Source: Scleropages formosus
Taxonomy: Eukaryota; Chordata; Actinopteri; Osteoglossiformes; Osteoglossidae
DNA length: 64,000 nt
Reading direction: 5' to 3'
Assembly: GCF_900964775.1 (NCBI RefSeq)
Contig: NC_041812.1
Coordinates: 930,001 to 994,000 of the forward strand
Shown here: piece after piece, positions 36,387 to 48,457 of the stretch
How positions within the stretch are numbered: position 1 is the stretch's first letter
Layout: each line of letters opens with the position of its first letter
The notes under the pieces: generated by a model
Databases searched by the model: none
What the model saw: the letters and a program-made list of their open reading frames with translations, nothing else
What the model was told of the DNA's origin: nothing
Position numbers and translations under genes: made by a program

Positions 36387-37037
36387 ATAGTTGGGGAACT
36401 GAGTTTAAAGCAAAGACTGAATTTAAATACAGACGAGTAACCGGAATTTGCCGAGTCATCATTTCTTAATAACACAAATGTTTATTCCGAACAGTGAACA
36501 TAATAACGGTCATCAAGGTTCACTTACACACGTGAGGTCTTTGGCATACGTGGGTAACTGGTTAATATAACGAGATGGGCACAATTACAGAGTGAGAGGC
36601 CTTATTTAGCTTTTACTAGGGTGCTGGAAGCACTGGTCAAAGGTCTTTCTCTGAGCGCAGAGACAGTGGAACAGAGAACCGGGCACTTTCACAATGCTGG
36701 AGAACCAGCGGCAAACAGCCAGAGGATGAATGTGCAACTTCGCCTAGGGAACCCAGACACAGGCTGATTATTGAGTAATTGAGGGATTAAACTACACTGC
36801 TGTGGTGTTGAACAATAAGTGTTTTGCTCTGTGCAGGAAAATAAACTTTAATGTGCTTGCAGCCTCCCTATATAGTAACCCTGCAAAGGTGATTGTGATT
36901 CAACCTCAAAAATTTGCTATGTTTTCATTTACCTGACAACTTTTTCTAATGTTTATAATTATTTATTTATGATGTAATGCACCCCTTGTATTTTTCTCTG
37001 ACATATGCATCACTTTGGAGAAAATCATCTTCTCAAT

Positions 37038-37194
37038 GAATTCATTTATACAGCAGGGTATTTCTATTATCATTTGACTAGAGCAATTGGAGATGAGCAC
37101 CTTACTCAAAGATACTACACCAGGAAGAAGGATTTGAACCTGAATCCTTCAAGCAGAAGGTGACAGTTCCAACCACTACACTGCCCGCTCTTTG
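37038..37194 (-). mobile_element. SINE fragment, family 1
   Basis: CATTTATACAGCAGGGTAT, GAGCAATTGGAGATGAGCAC, GGATTTGAACCTGAATCC and CACTACACTGCCCGCTC. Confidence 0.65.
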
Positions 37195-37225
37195 TTGACA
37201 AAATCAACAGAAACATTAAACACAA

Positions 37226-37612
37226 CAAGCTATATGCTGAGTGACGCAGCTGGCAGTTCTGCTGCCTGAGTTGTTCGGTCGTGGGTTCGAATCCAGCTCA
37301 GTGTGTGTGGGGTTTGGTTGTTCTCCCTTTGTCTGTATGGGTTTCCTCAGGGTGCTCTGGTTTCCACCCACAGTCCACAGATATGCAGTTCAGATGAACT
37401 GGCGATGCCACATCTCTCATAGTGTGTGACTGTGTCAGTGAGTGTGTGTGGCTACCCTGCGATGGACTGGAGCTCCGTCCAGGCTGTACCACTCCTGGCC
37501 TAACACACAATGATTCCAGGATAATCTCTGGACCCCTGTGATGCTGCCAAGGACAAGCGTTAGCCACGGTGAGTGAGTGAGTGAGTGAGTGAGTGAGTGA
37601 GTGAGTGAGAGA
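37226..37612 (+). mobile_element. SINE, family 3 (V-SINE-like core, GAGT-repeat tail)
   Basis: Head and core as in family 2 (GTGGGTTCGAATCCAGCTC, GGGTTTCCTCAGGGTGCTC, CACAGTCCACAGATATGC), but the 3' half is GTGTGTGGCTACCCTGCGAT...GACAAGCGTTAGCC, and it ends in (GTGA)n at 37569-37610. The same 3' half occurs at 62984-63306. Confidence 0.75.
37569..37610. repeat. (GTGA)n microsatellite
   Basis: About ten GTGA units forming the tail of the adjacent SINE. Confidence 0.95.
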
Positions 37613-39504
37613 TATTCAGTTAAGAGCTCAACACTTGAGTCCAGTTCAGGTCTCTGTTTGGCTTCTGCTGTACTGTTGCAACACTTACAACACCGAGACG
37701 TACGATGAAGACAGCTGGTTGGACGCATCTTAGCTTTTCCACTCAGGAGCACCAGGGTCAGGATGAGCCTCTGCACCGATCCACATGTTTTTGTTGTGCT
37801 TATCAGTGCAGAACATATAAGTGCTTACATTTTCTTTATGGTGCGGTGTTATTAATGAATGAACAAAGTGCTGATCTTAGCTGAACCACAATCATAGGGC
37901 TAAAGTTTAACCAGCAGCCCCAACTGTTCATCTCTCCTCTTCCATTCTCTTCACTTCACTTCTCCTGTCTCTGGATACTCCCCTGCTGCAATACTCTTCA
38001 CAGGGACAAGTTCTGTTTCGTAATTTAGTGAGCATTTTTAGCAGTTTCCTGAGGAAGCCTCCCCCACCCCCACCCCCACGTCACTTAACATAATGGTTGT
38101 TTTGCAGAAAGAAGAGGTAGCTTCATCAGATTCTCATTTGCACTGCGCTATATGGCTGTGTTGATTTCATCAAACCTGCTGTCAACTGCTTTAGGCACGA
38201 AAGTGTGTGAAGCAGATGGTTGTGCAAGTCTTGCTTAAAAAGTATAGTTTAATAAAGGCTTGATCAGTATTAGGACCTCATCAGTTTGATTCAATTTATT
38301 TTTATAGAGTGCTCTTCTCACCAGGGTCACAGACCTCTGAACAACGTAACGTTGTAACATTAAATAAGATAACTGAAAATAATACAAAAATCACTGACGC
38401 TACACATATAACTAACAGCTGACTAACCCAGCTGGCAAAGGCGGAGAGGAAAACAAAAAAAACTCCCAATCAGAGGCAAAGGGAGAAGAACAAAGGTGTG
38501 GGGGTCTAAGTACCAGTGGTTGCCCAGCCCTCCTGGGTATCGTACTGTGGTGACAGGGGACCCGTGCCTTTATGAACAGTTCTTTCGGTGAAGAACACGT
38601 GTCACTAAGAGGGGTCTCAAAAGGTTCAGAGGTTCTGAAAAATAATCTTGGCTCCAGATGTACTCTCACGTGATCTGAGGTTACTGTGAATACCAACTGA
38701 AGTTGTAGAGGGCTAGGTAGCTGCAGTTTTTCCATTAAATACGTCGTATATGCTTATGATATGCTTTGTGTATTTTTTTTCCACCTAAAAAACACAAAAT
38801 GAAAAGCTTAACAAGAGAGATAAAACACGAAATAATAAATGGACCTTTTAACTTTGACGAAACAAAGAGAGCTGCAGAGCCTGGAAAAACAGGCCACTCA
38901 TCACACGTGTGCACTCGCACGTCTGAAACTGAAAGCGTCCAGTAGGAATACCGCGCTTTACTCGCTTCGTGGTAACCTGCACGTCCTGCTTTTTCTGGGA
39001 ATTTCCACGCTGCGGAGACTCGACATTGTTAAGACTGTAAATACAGCCGCTTCCTTATAGCTAACGTTTGTCAGTCTGGGTAAAAACATCAGCACGTATT
39101 TTAAAAAAGCTCATTAAAGCTTCCGCTGCTGCAATTTCACGTCCAACTCCGCCCACTCTCCCGCCCATTATTCAAATAGGCAAGAAGTCCCGGCTGCAGG
39201 AAGGGAAGCGTACGCCTCCGTCGGTGTGCCACCACCTCGAATCCCCTTTAGGTGTATCCTTCCGCACACGGTTGTCATAGAGCTCGAAATTAAAGTGGAG
39301 TCTGGTTCGGTACATTCACTGCGTAAACAGCACAGCGCTCTCGGGCCGCGCCTTTTCTTCCTCGGACACCCCTTCCGACTTGCAGTCGTTTTCTATTTAT
39401 TTCGCAGCGGCCCCCCTTCCCTTCGTCCAGAAGCATCTCTTCGCAGTGACAGAAGAACTACTTTGCGGAGCCCACCGACACGCACGGTGCCGAAGTTCGG
39501 CGGG

Positions 39505-40070
39505 GGGGGGCTATAAAGGGGGCCACGCGTAGGGTGCGCGCGCACACATAGCGCGTCCAGGCGTCCCGGGTCGCCTCAAGTGACACGTTCCGCATCGGGC
39601 TGCTGTGGGTGCGTGCTACACGGGCGCGCGCTCGGCTCGTCCACGTTCCTCCCCCCCCCCACCGCCCGTCATTCAGTTAGCGAGCGCGTTCGGGGATACG
39701 ACGTGTTCTCTCCAGGAGCGTGGGGACGGGCAGCGCCGCGGCACACCTCCGCTCCGACTAATGCCGTTTACAATTACGGCGGTGTCTGCGTTCGCTCCCT
39801 TCTTACTGTAACAGTGACCGTGTGTCGCCGATCGCTCGCACGTGCTCCCGCCGGCGCCGGACCCTCGCCTCGCGCTCCTCGTCCGAGCGGAACATCGCCG
39901 GTGTAACTTGCAGTGTTTCACGAGTAAATGTGACGGCTTTGATCTGTCCGTCTACTACAGTATCGCGCTCAGTCTTTTCTTGGATGACGTGCGGCCTGAT
40001 TGATTGATTGTAAACAGTGAGTCGCTGAAACGGACTTTTTGTTGTTTTTGAATTTATTTTTTAAAGCAAG
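39505..40070 (+). promoter_or_regulatory. pck2: pck2 promoter with TATA box, and 5' leader
   Basis: TATAAA at 39512-39517 sits in a GC-rich setting (GGGGCTATAAAGGGGG) within a CpG-rich zone of about 39.1-40.0 kb. Transcription would start near 39.54 kb, so the leader up to the ATG at 40071 is about 500 nt unless it contains an intron. The link to pck2 is inferred from position. Confidence 0.5.
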
Positions 40071-40138
40071 ATGTCGTTCCTTTTTATGGGAGTTCTGCGA
40101 AGGTGAGTGTGTAAAACGACTGCAAAAGCGGGGGTGAC

Positions 40139-40179
<41 letters not shown>

Positions 40180-41962
40180 CGTTTGACACTTAGCAGGTGT
40201 GATCCTCTCTTCCGACATCGGACACTTTTTTTTTTTTTTTTCCCCCCCCCCCCCCCCCCCCCCCACCTCGGTCTCCTGGTGTCCAATGAAGGATGAGTTC
40301 CGAATTACAGTAAAATGAATCCAAAATGGGAATCAGAATTGAAACGAATTTTCCTGATTAAAAGATTGTTACATATTACAAAGTAAGCCGACTGCTCACG
40401 TGCAGGCTCTGAATCCTAATCACCAGAACTTACACTTCAAAGGACATCAGAGGAAACATGTATCTCTTATTATTCTCCTTCTGTTGGGGAAACATTCGAG
40501 TGTAATTGATCTACTATAGTGAATCGTTTTGCACTCTTACTGTAGTGTCCTGTCCTCGCCATGATTTTGCTGAAGTTCTGTCCATCCTCCACTCCAGGGC
40601 TACATACTGTAGTACTGAGTGGTATCAGATTGTGTGTGTGTGTGGGTATTAATTTTCTAAAAATAAGGTGAAGCTGTACACAGTGCGTTACTGCTGCGTG
40701 GCTCGGTGCCATACCGGTTCAGACTGGTCCGGACGCTGCTGGGACACCAGTTGTGTCGTTAGTCTCCGCTGCCGAGCTGCGTTGGTCCCTGATGTGGCTC
40801 AACTCATGTGTGATACAAACACCGACACAAAGTATTTCTCAAGCGTTTGCAAAACAACGGAGGCAAAGGACACGGTTTCCTTCTAACGGGTCTCTTTCGT
40901 CTCCAGAAAACGTTCCTCTCGATGTGTTACGGTGGAGCTGATGCAATAGGCCAATAGGTTTGTCTTTGGGGCCCTTTGTCATCGTTCCTCTCTGAATACT
41001 CGCCACACGCTTCACGGGTTCCTCATTTACGTGAGCTGCAAATTCATTGACACTGTGGTACTGTACTCCTTTATGGCCTAATTAAACGTTTCATCGGTAC
41101 TGCTGAGTGGAATAAATCTCAGCATGAGATCAGCAGTCACAGGAGAAGGACATGCGTAGCAGTTTATGCATTTCTTTGTTTACTCGTGTTTGTTGCACAA
41201 CATGTTGACGAATCCAGAGGGCTCCTCTTGTTGGTGTTCCTCCCTTTAAGGCAGAGGCTGGTTTTTCAGAGTGGCTTCCTGATGTGAGTGACTGTCATTT
41301 GTCATGACTGTTTTCACTCTCCCAATTCCCCAAGTCATCCTCTTGCTCCCTCCACCCCCCCGGTGCCATTATACAGGTTTTATAGCGTCCGCGTCTCCAC
41401 TTGAAGCCTGTGATGCTGGTGTCGGCTGTTACGGCGTAATGGTAATACCGGCGCCGCTTACTGACGTCCCGTAGGTCTGTTTAGTTCAGAAGTGCTCTGT
41501 CCAGCGATTGCGTGCCGTTGCCGCAGAGTGGGACGTTGGCAAGAGTTTGACCAAGGAAGGTGCTCCCAAGAATGTGAGGAATTGCATTTTGCAACAACAC
41601 AGCCATCCTAAAGGGTCAAAATGAGTTTTAGGGTTTTGCTGTAAGTTCATTTTTATTCTCTTCACTTAAATGTCCCATTGGTGCAACAGCATGGAAACTT
41701 GTAAATGAATCAAAAGTCCATCAATGCGATACTAAACATGAGGAAAGAGAGGGTTGTGCTGTGGGTGTGGCTGCAGATGGCTCTGATTGGTCAGTTTTTG
41801 GGGAGTGAGTTTCTGTGGAAACCGTGACGGTGCAAAGTTCTGCGTTATCTCGCTGCGAGAAGGTAGAGGCAGATCCAACTCCATCTGTCTTTTAGTCAGA
41901 ACCCCCTTGGGGGGGGGGGGGATGTGTGTCATCTTCCACGAGCTGTCAACAGGCAGTCAAAG

Positions 41963-42032
<70 letters not shown>

Positions 42033-43380
42033 ACCTTATAGTTGTACAGGCCAACTTGTCGTCGGATTCCCAGAGGAGCAGCACAGCTTCATATGGAAGG
42101 ACGCCTTTCGAAGAACAGCACGCGGTTTAAGCGTTAGTCACACTTTAATCCAAAATGTTGCTGCTTCATGCCCATGTGCAAATTCCACACCATCCTTTGT
42201 ACCAGGGAGCAGAGTTCACTCACTCACTATCAGTAGCTGTTTGTTCAGGTGAGGGTCGTGCAGGTCTGGAGCCCATCCCAGAAGCACAGGGCACAAGGCC
42301 AATGAAGGTCCCACCTGATGGGACCCCAGTCCATCATAGATGAGCAAATTTAACCAGAATGTCCATCCATCCGTTACAATAACCTCTCCGCCACCGGAGG
42401 GCCGTGGTGGTCCGGGCCCTATCCTGCATACACAGCTATCGGTTTCTGTAAACGCTCATATTTCCAGTTGTTCTACTTGTCTGAAGGAGACCAGTCCTGG
42501 AGCAGCTCTGCTGGAAGGAAAAAATCCAATTATAGACAAGATTGAGAGCAAATGGGAGGAATGAAGGGAAGCGCTGGGCGAGCGGCAATGAATGAGGGTG
42601 TGAGGGCACAGCGAAGGGACCCTTCCCATGGGCCTTGGTAATGCACCACGATCAGAAAAGAAGGATGAACCTGCATGACCCCGTCCTACTTTTCGCAAGC
42701 GCACGCACACACGCTCCTGCCTCATGGATCCTAAGCAAAAGGTCAGCGCTGCTGTAATTACCGCACTGCCTGTACACTCCTGTAGGAGCAGCACTCCGGC
42801 ACCACAGGCTCCTGTCTGACGTTTCACACGTACGCAGACGGTGCGCTGCCCCCACTCGGCGCCAGTGTCCTCCGCAAACCTTGCTGGAATTTTCTGAGAG
42901 CGTACAAATTGGATGAAATGGTGACTCAGTGACTGTAGAAGAAGTCCGGTCCCAAAATATCTCCACTTTTTTCCTGGTTTCCTGGATGGAGACTTGGTGT
43001 GAGGTTGGCCGTGTGCCGTTTTCGGTGTCTCTACCCTTAAAGGGTGTAAATGGTGTAATGAACCAATGGGCTGTTCATGTGTGGGGTTTTTTTTTTTTTA
43101 AATAAAAATGTCATGTTATGGCCAGTTCCTTTTACAACTCATGTCCTCAAATTGTGCTTCCACCTCAGATTTTCATGAACACACAGAGACACAGGATGAC
43201 GGTGTAACCTGTCCAGTCATAGGACATTGACTTCAGCAAGAGTGTGTTTGGAACACAGATACAGCAAGAATTTGGGGATCCATTTGGGCAAATTACATGA
43301 ATTGTTTAATCACCATAGCATTGTAATAATAGGGATCATTTAGTGGCAGCATTTAAAAAAAAAAAAAAAAAAAGGGTTCT

Positions 43381-43419
<39 letters not shown>

Positions 43420-46400
43420 AGATCTCATTACTAACTGGTCACTTCACAACTGACCTTTGTGCCCCTATGTCTTACTTGACCTTCAGGCCTTTGTTGTACA
43501 TTCTGTGCATCACTTGGACTGGTTTATACATTAACTATTTTAACCAGAGCCTCCCCTCTATTTACAGCATTTATATAAAGAACCTGGAAGAAATGTTACG
43601 CCAAGGACACACACCTTAGACTCAACTGAGAGAAATGTCCTGTGGCTTAGGCTACACTTTTCATCCCAATTTGAGCGCCGTGTTTACTGCGTCCTTTGAA
43701 TGGATGTGTAGAATATTAATGTTAACATCTTACTATATTAGTTATTGTTGTGCATGAGAGGGAAGGAATAGAGTGCAGGGCAGCACTTGGCTTATTGCAA
43801 GCGACGTTTTTTTTTCTTGCGTCCGCTTTGACGCCCCGGACTGTGTCCGGTTGCACTTGGCGATGGTCCCATCGAGAACTCGGCCCTTTGGTCCTTTCAC
43901 AGCCGCAGCAGAGGGGGTGTTGCGCTGGGGGTGCGCTCCCTCGCATCGCTACCCTCCCTCCCTCCCGCGGTCGCCGACTTCGTGTCGGCAGCGGTGACAG
44001 AGTGCCAGCCAACGGGGGTGCACGTGGTGACAGGGACTCTGGAGGAGACGGCGGACATCCTGGCGGGACTGGAGAGGGACGGCATGGTGAAGCGGCTCCC
44101 GAAGTACCGCAACTGGTGAGCGGCGGCGGGATCCTGGGGCCCTGCCTTCCCCTCTCGCTGCAGTGCTGCCTAGATGACCTTCCGTTCTCCTTCCCGCTCT
44201 CCTTTCGACTCTTTCCACCTGCTGAATTCGAGTCTTCTTCTTTTTTTTTCTTTTTTTTTTTTTACCACTTTATTTTTCCTTTCTCTCCCTCAAGCTTCCT
44301 TCCTCCACCACTTACTTGACTTTTCGCCCTCCAAGATCAGGGCAAGGCCCAACCCTTTGCGTGCCAGTTGTGCCCAAAGGTTTATGCGCAAGTCTGCAGA
44401 AAGACCTCCTCGAGTGGTCACAAGGAGGTGCTGCACTCAGTGGATTCATGGAACATCGCAGTCCAGGAGCTCCTAAAGCGCATCAACTTAAAGGTCCAGG
44501 TTCCCTGCTTCCGTTAGAGGGGATGTACATGTACGCCCTCAGTGTGCTGTGCATTGACAAAACGCGTCTCCGTGTACCGCGTTCTTACCGCACACGTGTC
44601 CTGCTCCGCAGCTGGTTGGCGCGGACGGACCCCAAGGACGTGGCCCGCGTGGAAAGTAGGACCGTGATTGTGACGAAGCATCAGAGGGATACCATCCCCA
44701 TTCCTCCCAGTGGGGTCAAGAGCCAGCTGGGCAACTGGATGAGCGAGCCTGACTTCCAGAAGGCCAGGGAGGATCGCTTCCCTGGCTGCATGAGAGGTCT
44801 GTGTGCGAGGGAGCGCACAGCTATCCCAGTTATCGCTCGTAGCTGCAGCGATGACCTGAAGCTGCTGCTGTTTTAGGATACAACTTTACCGCATGGTTTG
44901 TTAACCCTTCGTTTGTAGAGGAAACCCTACTAGACCACATCTGAACTATTGCCTTCCTGTCCCCATGTCCCCTTCCTGTCTCTCCAACAGGCCGGAAGAT
45001 GTATGTGATCCCCTTCAGCATGGGCCCCGTGGACTCGCCCCTGACCAAATTCGGGGTACAGCTGACGGACTCGCCCTACGTCGTGGCGAGCATGGGCATC
45101 ATGGCGCGCATGGGCTCTGCTGTGATGAACAAACTGGCCGAGGGTGCCGAGTTTGTGCGCTGCCAGCACTCCGTGGGGCGACCTCTACCTCTCAAAGGTA
45201 CTTGGACAGCAGGATCGCCGCCCTCGCCCACATTAAAAGTGCAATAATTTGCGTACTTCGATCCGGCTTGCGCTCTGAACCCTGCTTCCTCCTTCGCTAC
45301 CTTCCCCTTCTGCCACTTCAGCTCCCTTGAACAACTCCTGGCCCTGTAACCCGGAGAAGGTGCTCATCTCCCACCTGCCCGACACCAGGCAGATTCTGTC
45401 CTTCGGCAGTGGCTACGGGGGCAACTCCCTGCTGGGCAAGAAGTGCTTTGCCCTGAGGATCGCGTCCCGCATCGCCAAAGACGAGGGCTGGCTGGCCGAA
45501 CACATGCTGGTGAGGCCCGGTGCAGGATGTGGAAGGTGGTCACCGGGATAACGTGTGTAACGTTTAATGTGAACCCAAGATCTTACCTCTTGCTCGTGTG
45601 TCCTTGTCACGTAATGTGCGGCTTTGCAGCTTTTTCCATTTGCTTCTTGCGTTTTGCGGCGTCAGTGCTCTCTAGTGAAGGCACTGGAATTTCCGTTAGC
45701 TGCTGTTGGTTCACATCCCGGGGAAATGTCCCACCGCTCAGACATTTCCAAATGGTCTTCCGTGTGGAGTTCGTACGTTCTCCCCGTGTCTGTGTGGGTT
45801 TATTCCGGGTGTCCTGGTTTCCTCCTACGGTCCAAAGATATGCTGTTCAGGTCCCCCCGTAGTGCGCGAGTGACCTGGAGAGATTGTGTTCCACTGATGT
45901 ATGGATGAGTGACCCAGTATATCTAGCAGTGTAAGTCACATGGTGAATAAGGTGTGTGGGCTAGTAACACTACATAGTATCTATTGTAAGTTGCTTTGGA
46001 GAAAAGTGTCTGCTAAGTAAATAAATGTAAGATTGGAAGAGTGTGAGAAACATCTGCAGAGAAATGGGTACAATGTCAGCCGCGACTTTTCGGCTCCTGC
46101 AGGTGTATTCACTGTGTTTATATCGCGTTCCTTCGCTGCTCAGATTCTGGGAATAACCAGTCCTCAGGGGGTGAAGCGCTACGTGGCTGCAGCCTTTCCC
46201 AGTGCTTGCGGGAAGACCAACCTGGCCATGATGAAGCCGGCCCTGCCTGGCTGGAAGGTGGAGTGCGTCGGGGACGACATCGCCTGGATGAAGTTTGACA
46301 GCCAGGGTGAGAGGTCTTGGACACTGCATGGTAGGGGGCAGAGCAGATGGAGCTTCCTGTGAACTTGTCGCAAAGCTCTTTCATCGGTGTGATGCTGAAA

Positions 46401-48457
46401 GCATGGAGAAAATCTATTGTTCGTACTCATTAAAAAAATTATATATTTTTAAATGTCCTCTGTGTCTCCTGTCTTGTAGGGAAGCTGAGAGCCATCAACC
46501 CAGAGAATGGATTCTTTGGCGTAGCTCCAGGCACCTCCATGAAGACCAATCCGCACGCCATGGCAACCATATCCAGCAATACCATGTTCACCAACGTAGG
46601 AGAGACCAGTGATGGCGGGGTGTGGTGGGAGGGCATGGATCCCCCTCCATCGGGTGTGACGCTCACGGACTGGCACGGCAAATCATGGAAACTAGGTAGA
46701 GAGCACAGGGGAAAAGTGCTATTCCCTTCCTTTTAAAGTGCACCATTTTTTAAGGAACCATCCCACTAGAATACAGGAACAATTGTGACAACAGGAACAG
46801 TCTCTAATTTACACAGTAAACATTTCCGGTCACTTGTGTTTCCTGTCCAACGGTGACTCCCGCAGGAGACCCGGCTCCTTGCGCTCACCCAAACTCCAGA
46901 TTTTGTGCGCCGGCCTCCCAGTGTCCCATTATCGACTCCAACTGGGAGAGCGAGGAGGGGGTGCCCATTGATGCCATCATCTTTGGCGGCAGAAGACCAG
47001 AGGGTGCGTAGTTCACCCTGCTTGGCACAAGTTTGTGCGGAAATCATCTGTGGTGCGGTTCTGGACGGGCCGTTTCTGCACGTTGCACGTATAGAGAAGA
47101 TGGCCCAGCAGCCAAAGCGAAATGCGAAAATACGAAATGCTGAGATGCAGTGCTGGAGTATCTTCTTTTACACGGTCTGTCGCCGACTCAGACCTCAAAA
47201 AACATGTCTGAGAGGAGAATAAGTTCTTTGTTTATTCAGATATCTTGGTGGTGTTCAATAACGATTGTGGTACCTGACATTTAATGTGTAAGGTATGGTG
47301 GCATTTTAATTTGTGTTGTGTGTTTGTACAGGGCTCTCACTAACATGTTCTTCTAACGTGGGCTTAAAATAAGATGCAAAAACAAAGGCCATTACACCAT
47401 TAAATTGCCCAGGTGGAGGGGAAAAATACAGTGAGTCTAAAGTAAATTCCCTGGGAACTGAAGTGACTTTTTACGTTATATAAACTTCCGTGACCGTAAA
47501 ACGTACGTCTTATCATTTGGCATGTACCCAAAGCCACTTGGGGCATTTCCAACAATAGGAGCACAGTTCTACTTTAACAGAAGATCCTGTTGGTGGGTGT
47601 GTGTGTGTGTTTGTGTGGGCACACCCCCACCCCCCCAAAGAGTCTCCAACCACTAACTTGTCTTTGGTTGTCAGGTGTGCCGCTGGTATACGAGTCCTTC
47701 AGCTGGCGTCACGGCGTTTTTGTCGGGGCTTCCATGAGGTCAGAGGCCACGGCGGCTGCCGAGCACAAAGGTACGTGGTGTCAGAGGAGCCGTTCTTGCG
47801 CTCAGGTCCCTGGTGGGGGGGTCCTGCTGTTGTGTCCCTGAGAAGTAGCCAGGGAATTACTGCAGTAAAATGTCCTGCTATAGAACAGCCCAAAGTGACC
47901 ACTCTTTCTGCAGCAAAGTGTTGACTGAGCACTAAAGTTACTAGTTAGTAATAATTCCAGCCAGTCACCTTGTACTGTCCTCTGCCTCAGGCAAAGTCAT
48001 CATGCATGACCCCTTTGCCATGCGCCCCTTCTTCGGCTACAACTTCGGCAACTACCTCGCCCACTGGCTCAGCATGGAGAAGCGGCCCGGACCCACGCAG
48101 CTGCCCAAGATCTTCCACGTCAACTGGTTCCGAAAGGATCCGGCTACAGGGGCCTTCCTTTGGCCTGGCTTTGGGGAGAACGCCCGGGTCCTGGAGTGGA
48201 TCTTCAAGCGCTGTGGGAGGGAGAGGGAGGATGAGGCGGCCGAGAAGAGCATCGTGGGATGGGTGCCCCGGCAGGGCGCCATCGACCTGAAAGGCCTCGG
48301 CAATGTGGATATGGGGGCCCTCTTCAGCCTGCCAAAGCCCTTCTGGGAGAGGGAGGCGCAAGAGCTCCGGGCGTACTTGAGCCAGCAGGTGGGCGCTGAC
48401 CTTCCCCCCCAGATAGATGAGGAGCTCAGAGCCTTGGAAGATCGTGTGAGAATGTGA
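40071..48457 (+). CDS. pck2: Phosphoenolpyruvate carboxykinase (GTP), mitochondrial
   Basis: Converts oxaloacetate and GTP to PEP, CO2 and GDP in the mitochondrial matrix. Coding exons: 40071-40102, 43903-44115, 44612-44796, 44991-45197, 45322-45509, 46144-46306, 46480-46695, 46866-47003, 47675-47770 and 47991-48457 (TGA). The sum is 1,905 nt, or 634 aa; human PCK2 is 640. The first exon gives [10 protein letters not shown] and joins in phase to an Arg-rich, acid-free stretch ([14 protein letters not shown]), as expected of a mitochondrial presequence. Catalytic landmarks: [34 protein letters not shown], the P-loop [72 protein letters not shown] and [13 protein letters not shown]. The exon 3 donor GTCTGT is weak. 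The first exon is inferred from phase, donor and composition; the rest is certain. Confidence 0.95.
40139..40178. repeat. (GT)n microsatellite
   Basis: About 20 GT units, 37 bp after the inferred first pck2 donor. Confidence 0.95.
40227..40265. repeat. Poly-T / poly-C homopolymer block
   Basis: About 17 T followed by about 23 C. Prone to sequencing and assembly error. Confidence 0.9.
41966..42031. repeat. (GT)n microsatellite
   Basis: About 32 uninterrupted GT units in pck2 intron 1. Confidence 0.95.
42196..42336 (-). mobile_element. SINE fragment, family 4-like
   Basis: CACTCACTCACTATCAGTAG, then GGAGCCCATCCCAGAAGC, ACAGGGCACAAGGCCAATG and GGGACCCCAGTCCATC, the inner text of family 4. Confidence 0.5.
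43355..43415. repeat. Inverted poly-A / poly-T pair
   Basis: About 19 A, an 11-bp spacer, then about 31 T. Confidence 0.9.
45720..46025 (+). mobile_element. SINE, family 2 (V-SINE-like core)
   Basis: GTGTGGAGTTCGTACGTTCT, GTGTGGGTTTATTCCGGGTG, GTCCAAAGATATGCTGTTCA, GGATGAGTGACCCAGTATAT and the tail TTGCTTTGGAGAAAAGTGTC. It lies in pck2 intron 5 (45510-46143), close to the next exon. Confidence 0.8.

Larger units (their letters stand above)
33620..39500. other. Intergenic region between psme1 and pck2
   Basis: About 5.9 kb of AT-rich DNA with at least six SINEs or fragments (34.5, 34.7, 35.1, 36.3, 37.0 and 37.2 kb) and a GAGT microsatellite. None of its open frames resembles a known protein. 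The region 38.9-39.5 kb becomes CpG-richer towards the pck2 promoter. Confidence 0.7.
40103..43902 (+). other. pck2 intron 1 (inferred)
   Basis: 3.8 kb between GTGAGT and TTTCACAG. It contains GT repeats (40.14, 41.97 kb), a T/C homopolymer block (40.23 kb), a SINE fragment at 42.2 kb and a poly-A/poly-T pair at 43.4 kb. No coding frame is recognised. Confidence 0.65.

Noticed and set aside
33620-39500. psme2 or another PA28 subunit in the gap before pck2
   Set aside because: No PA28-like text was found on either strand; the frames are short and repeat-derived.
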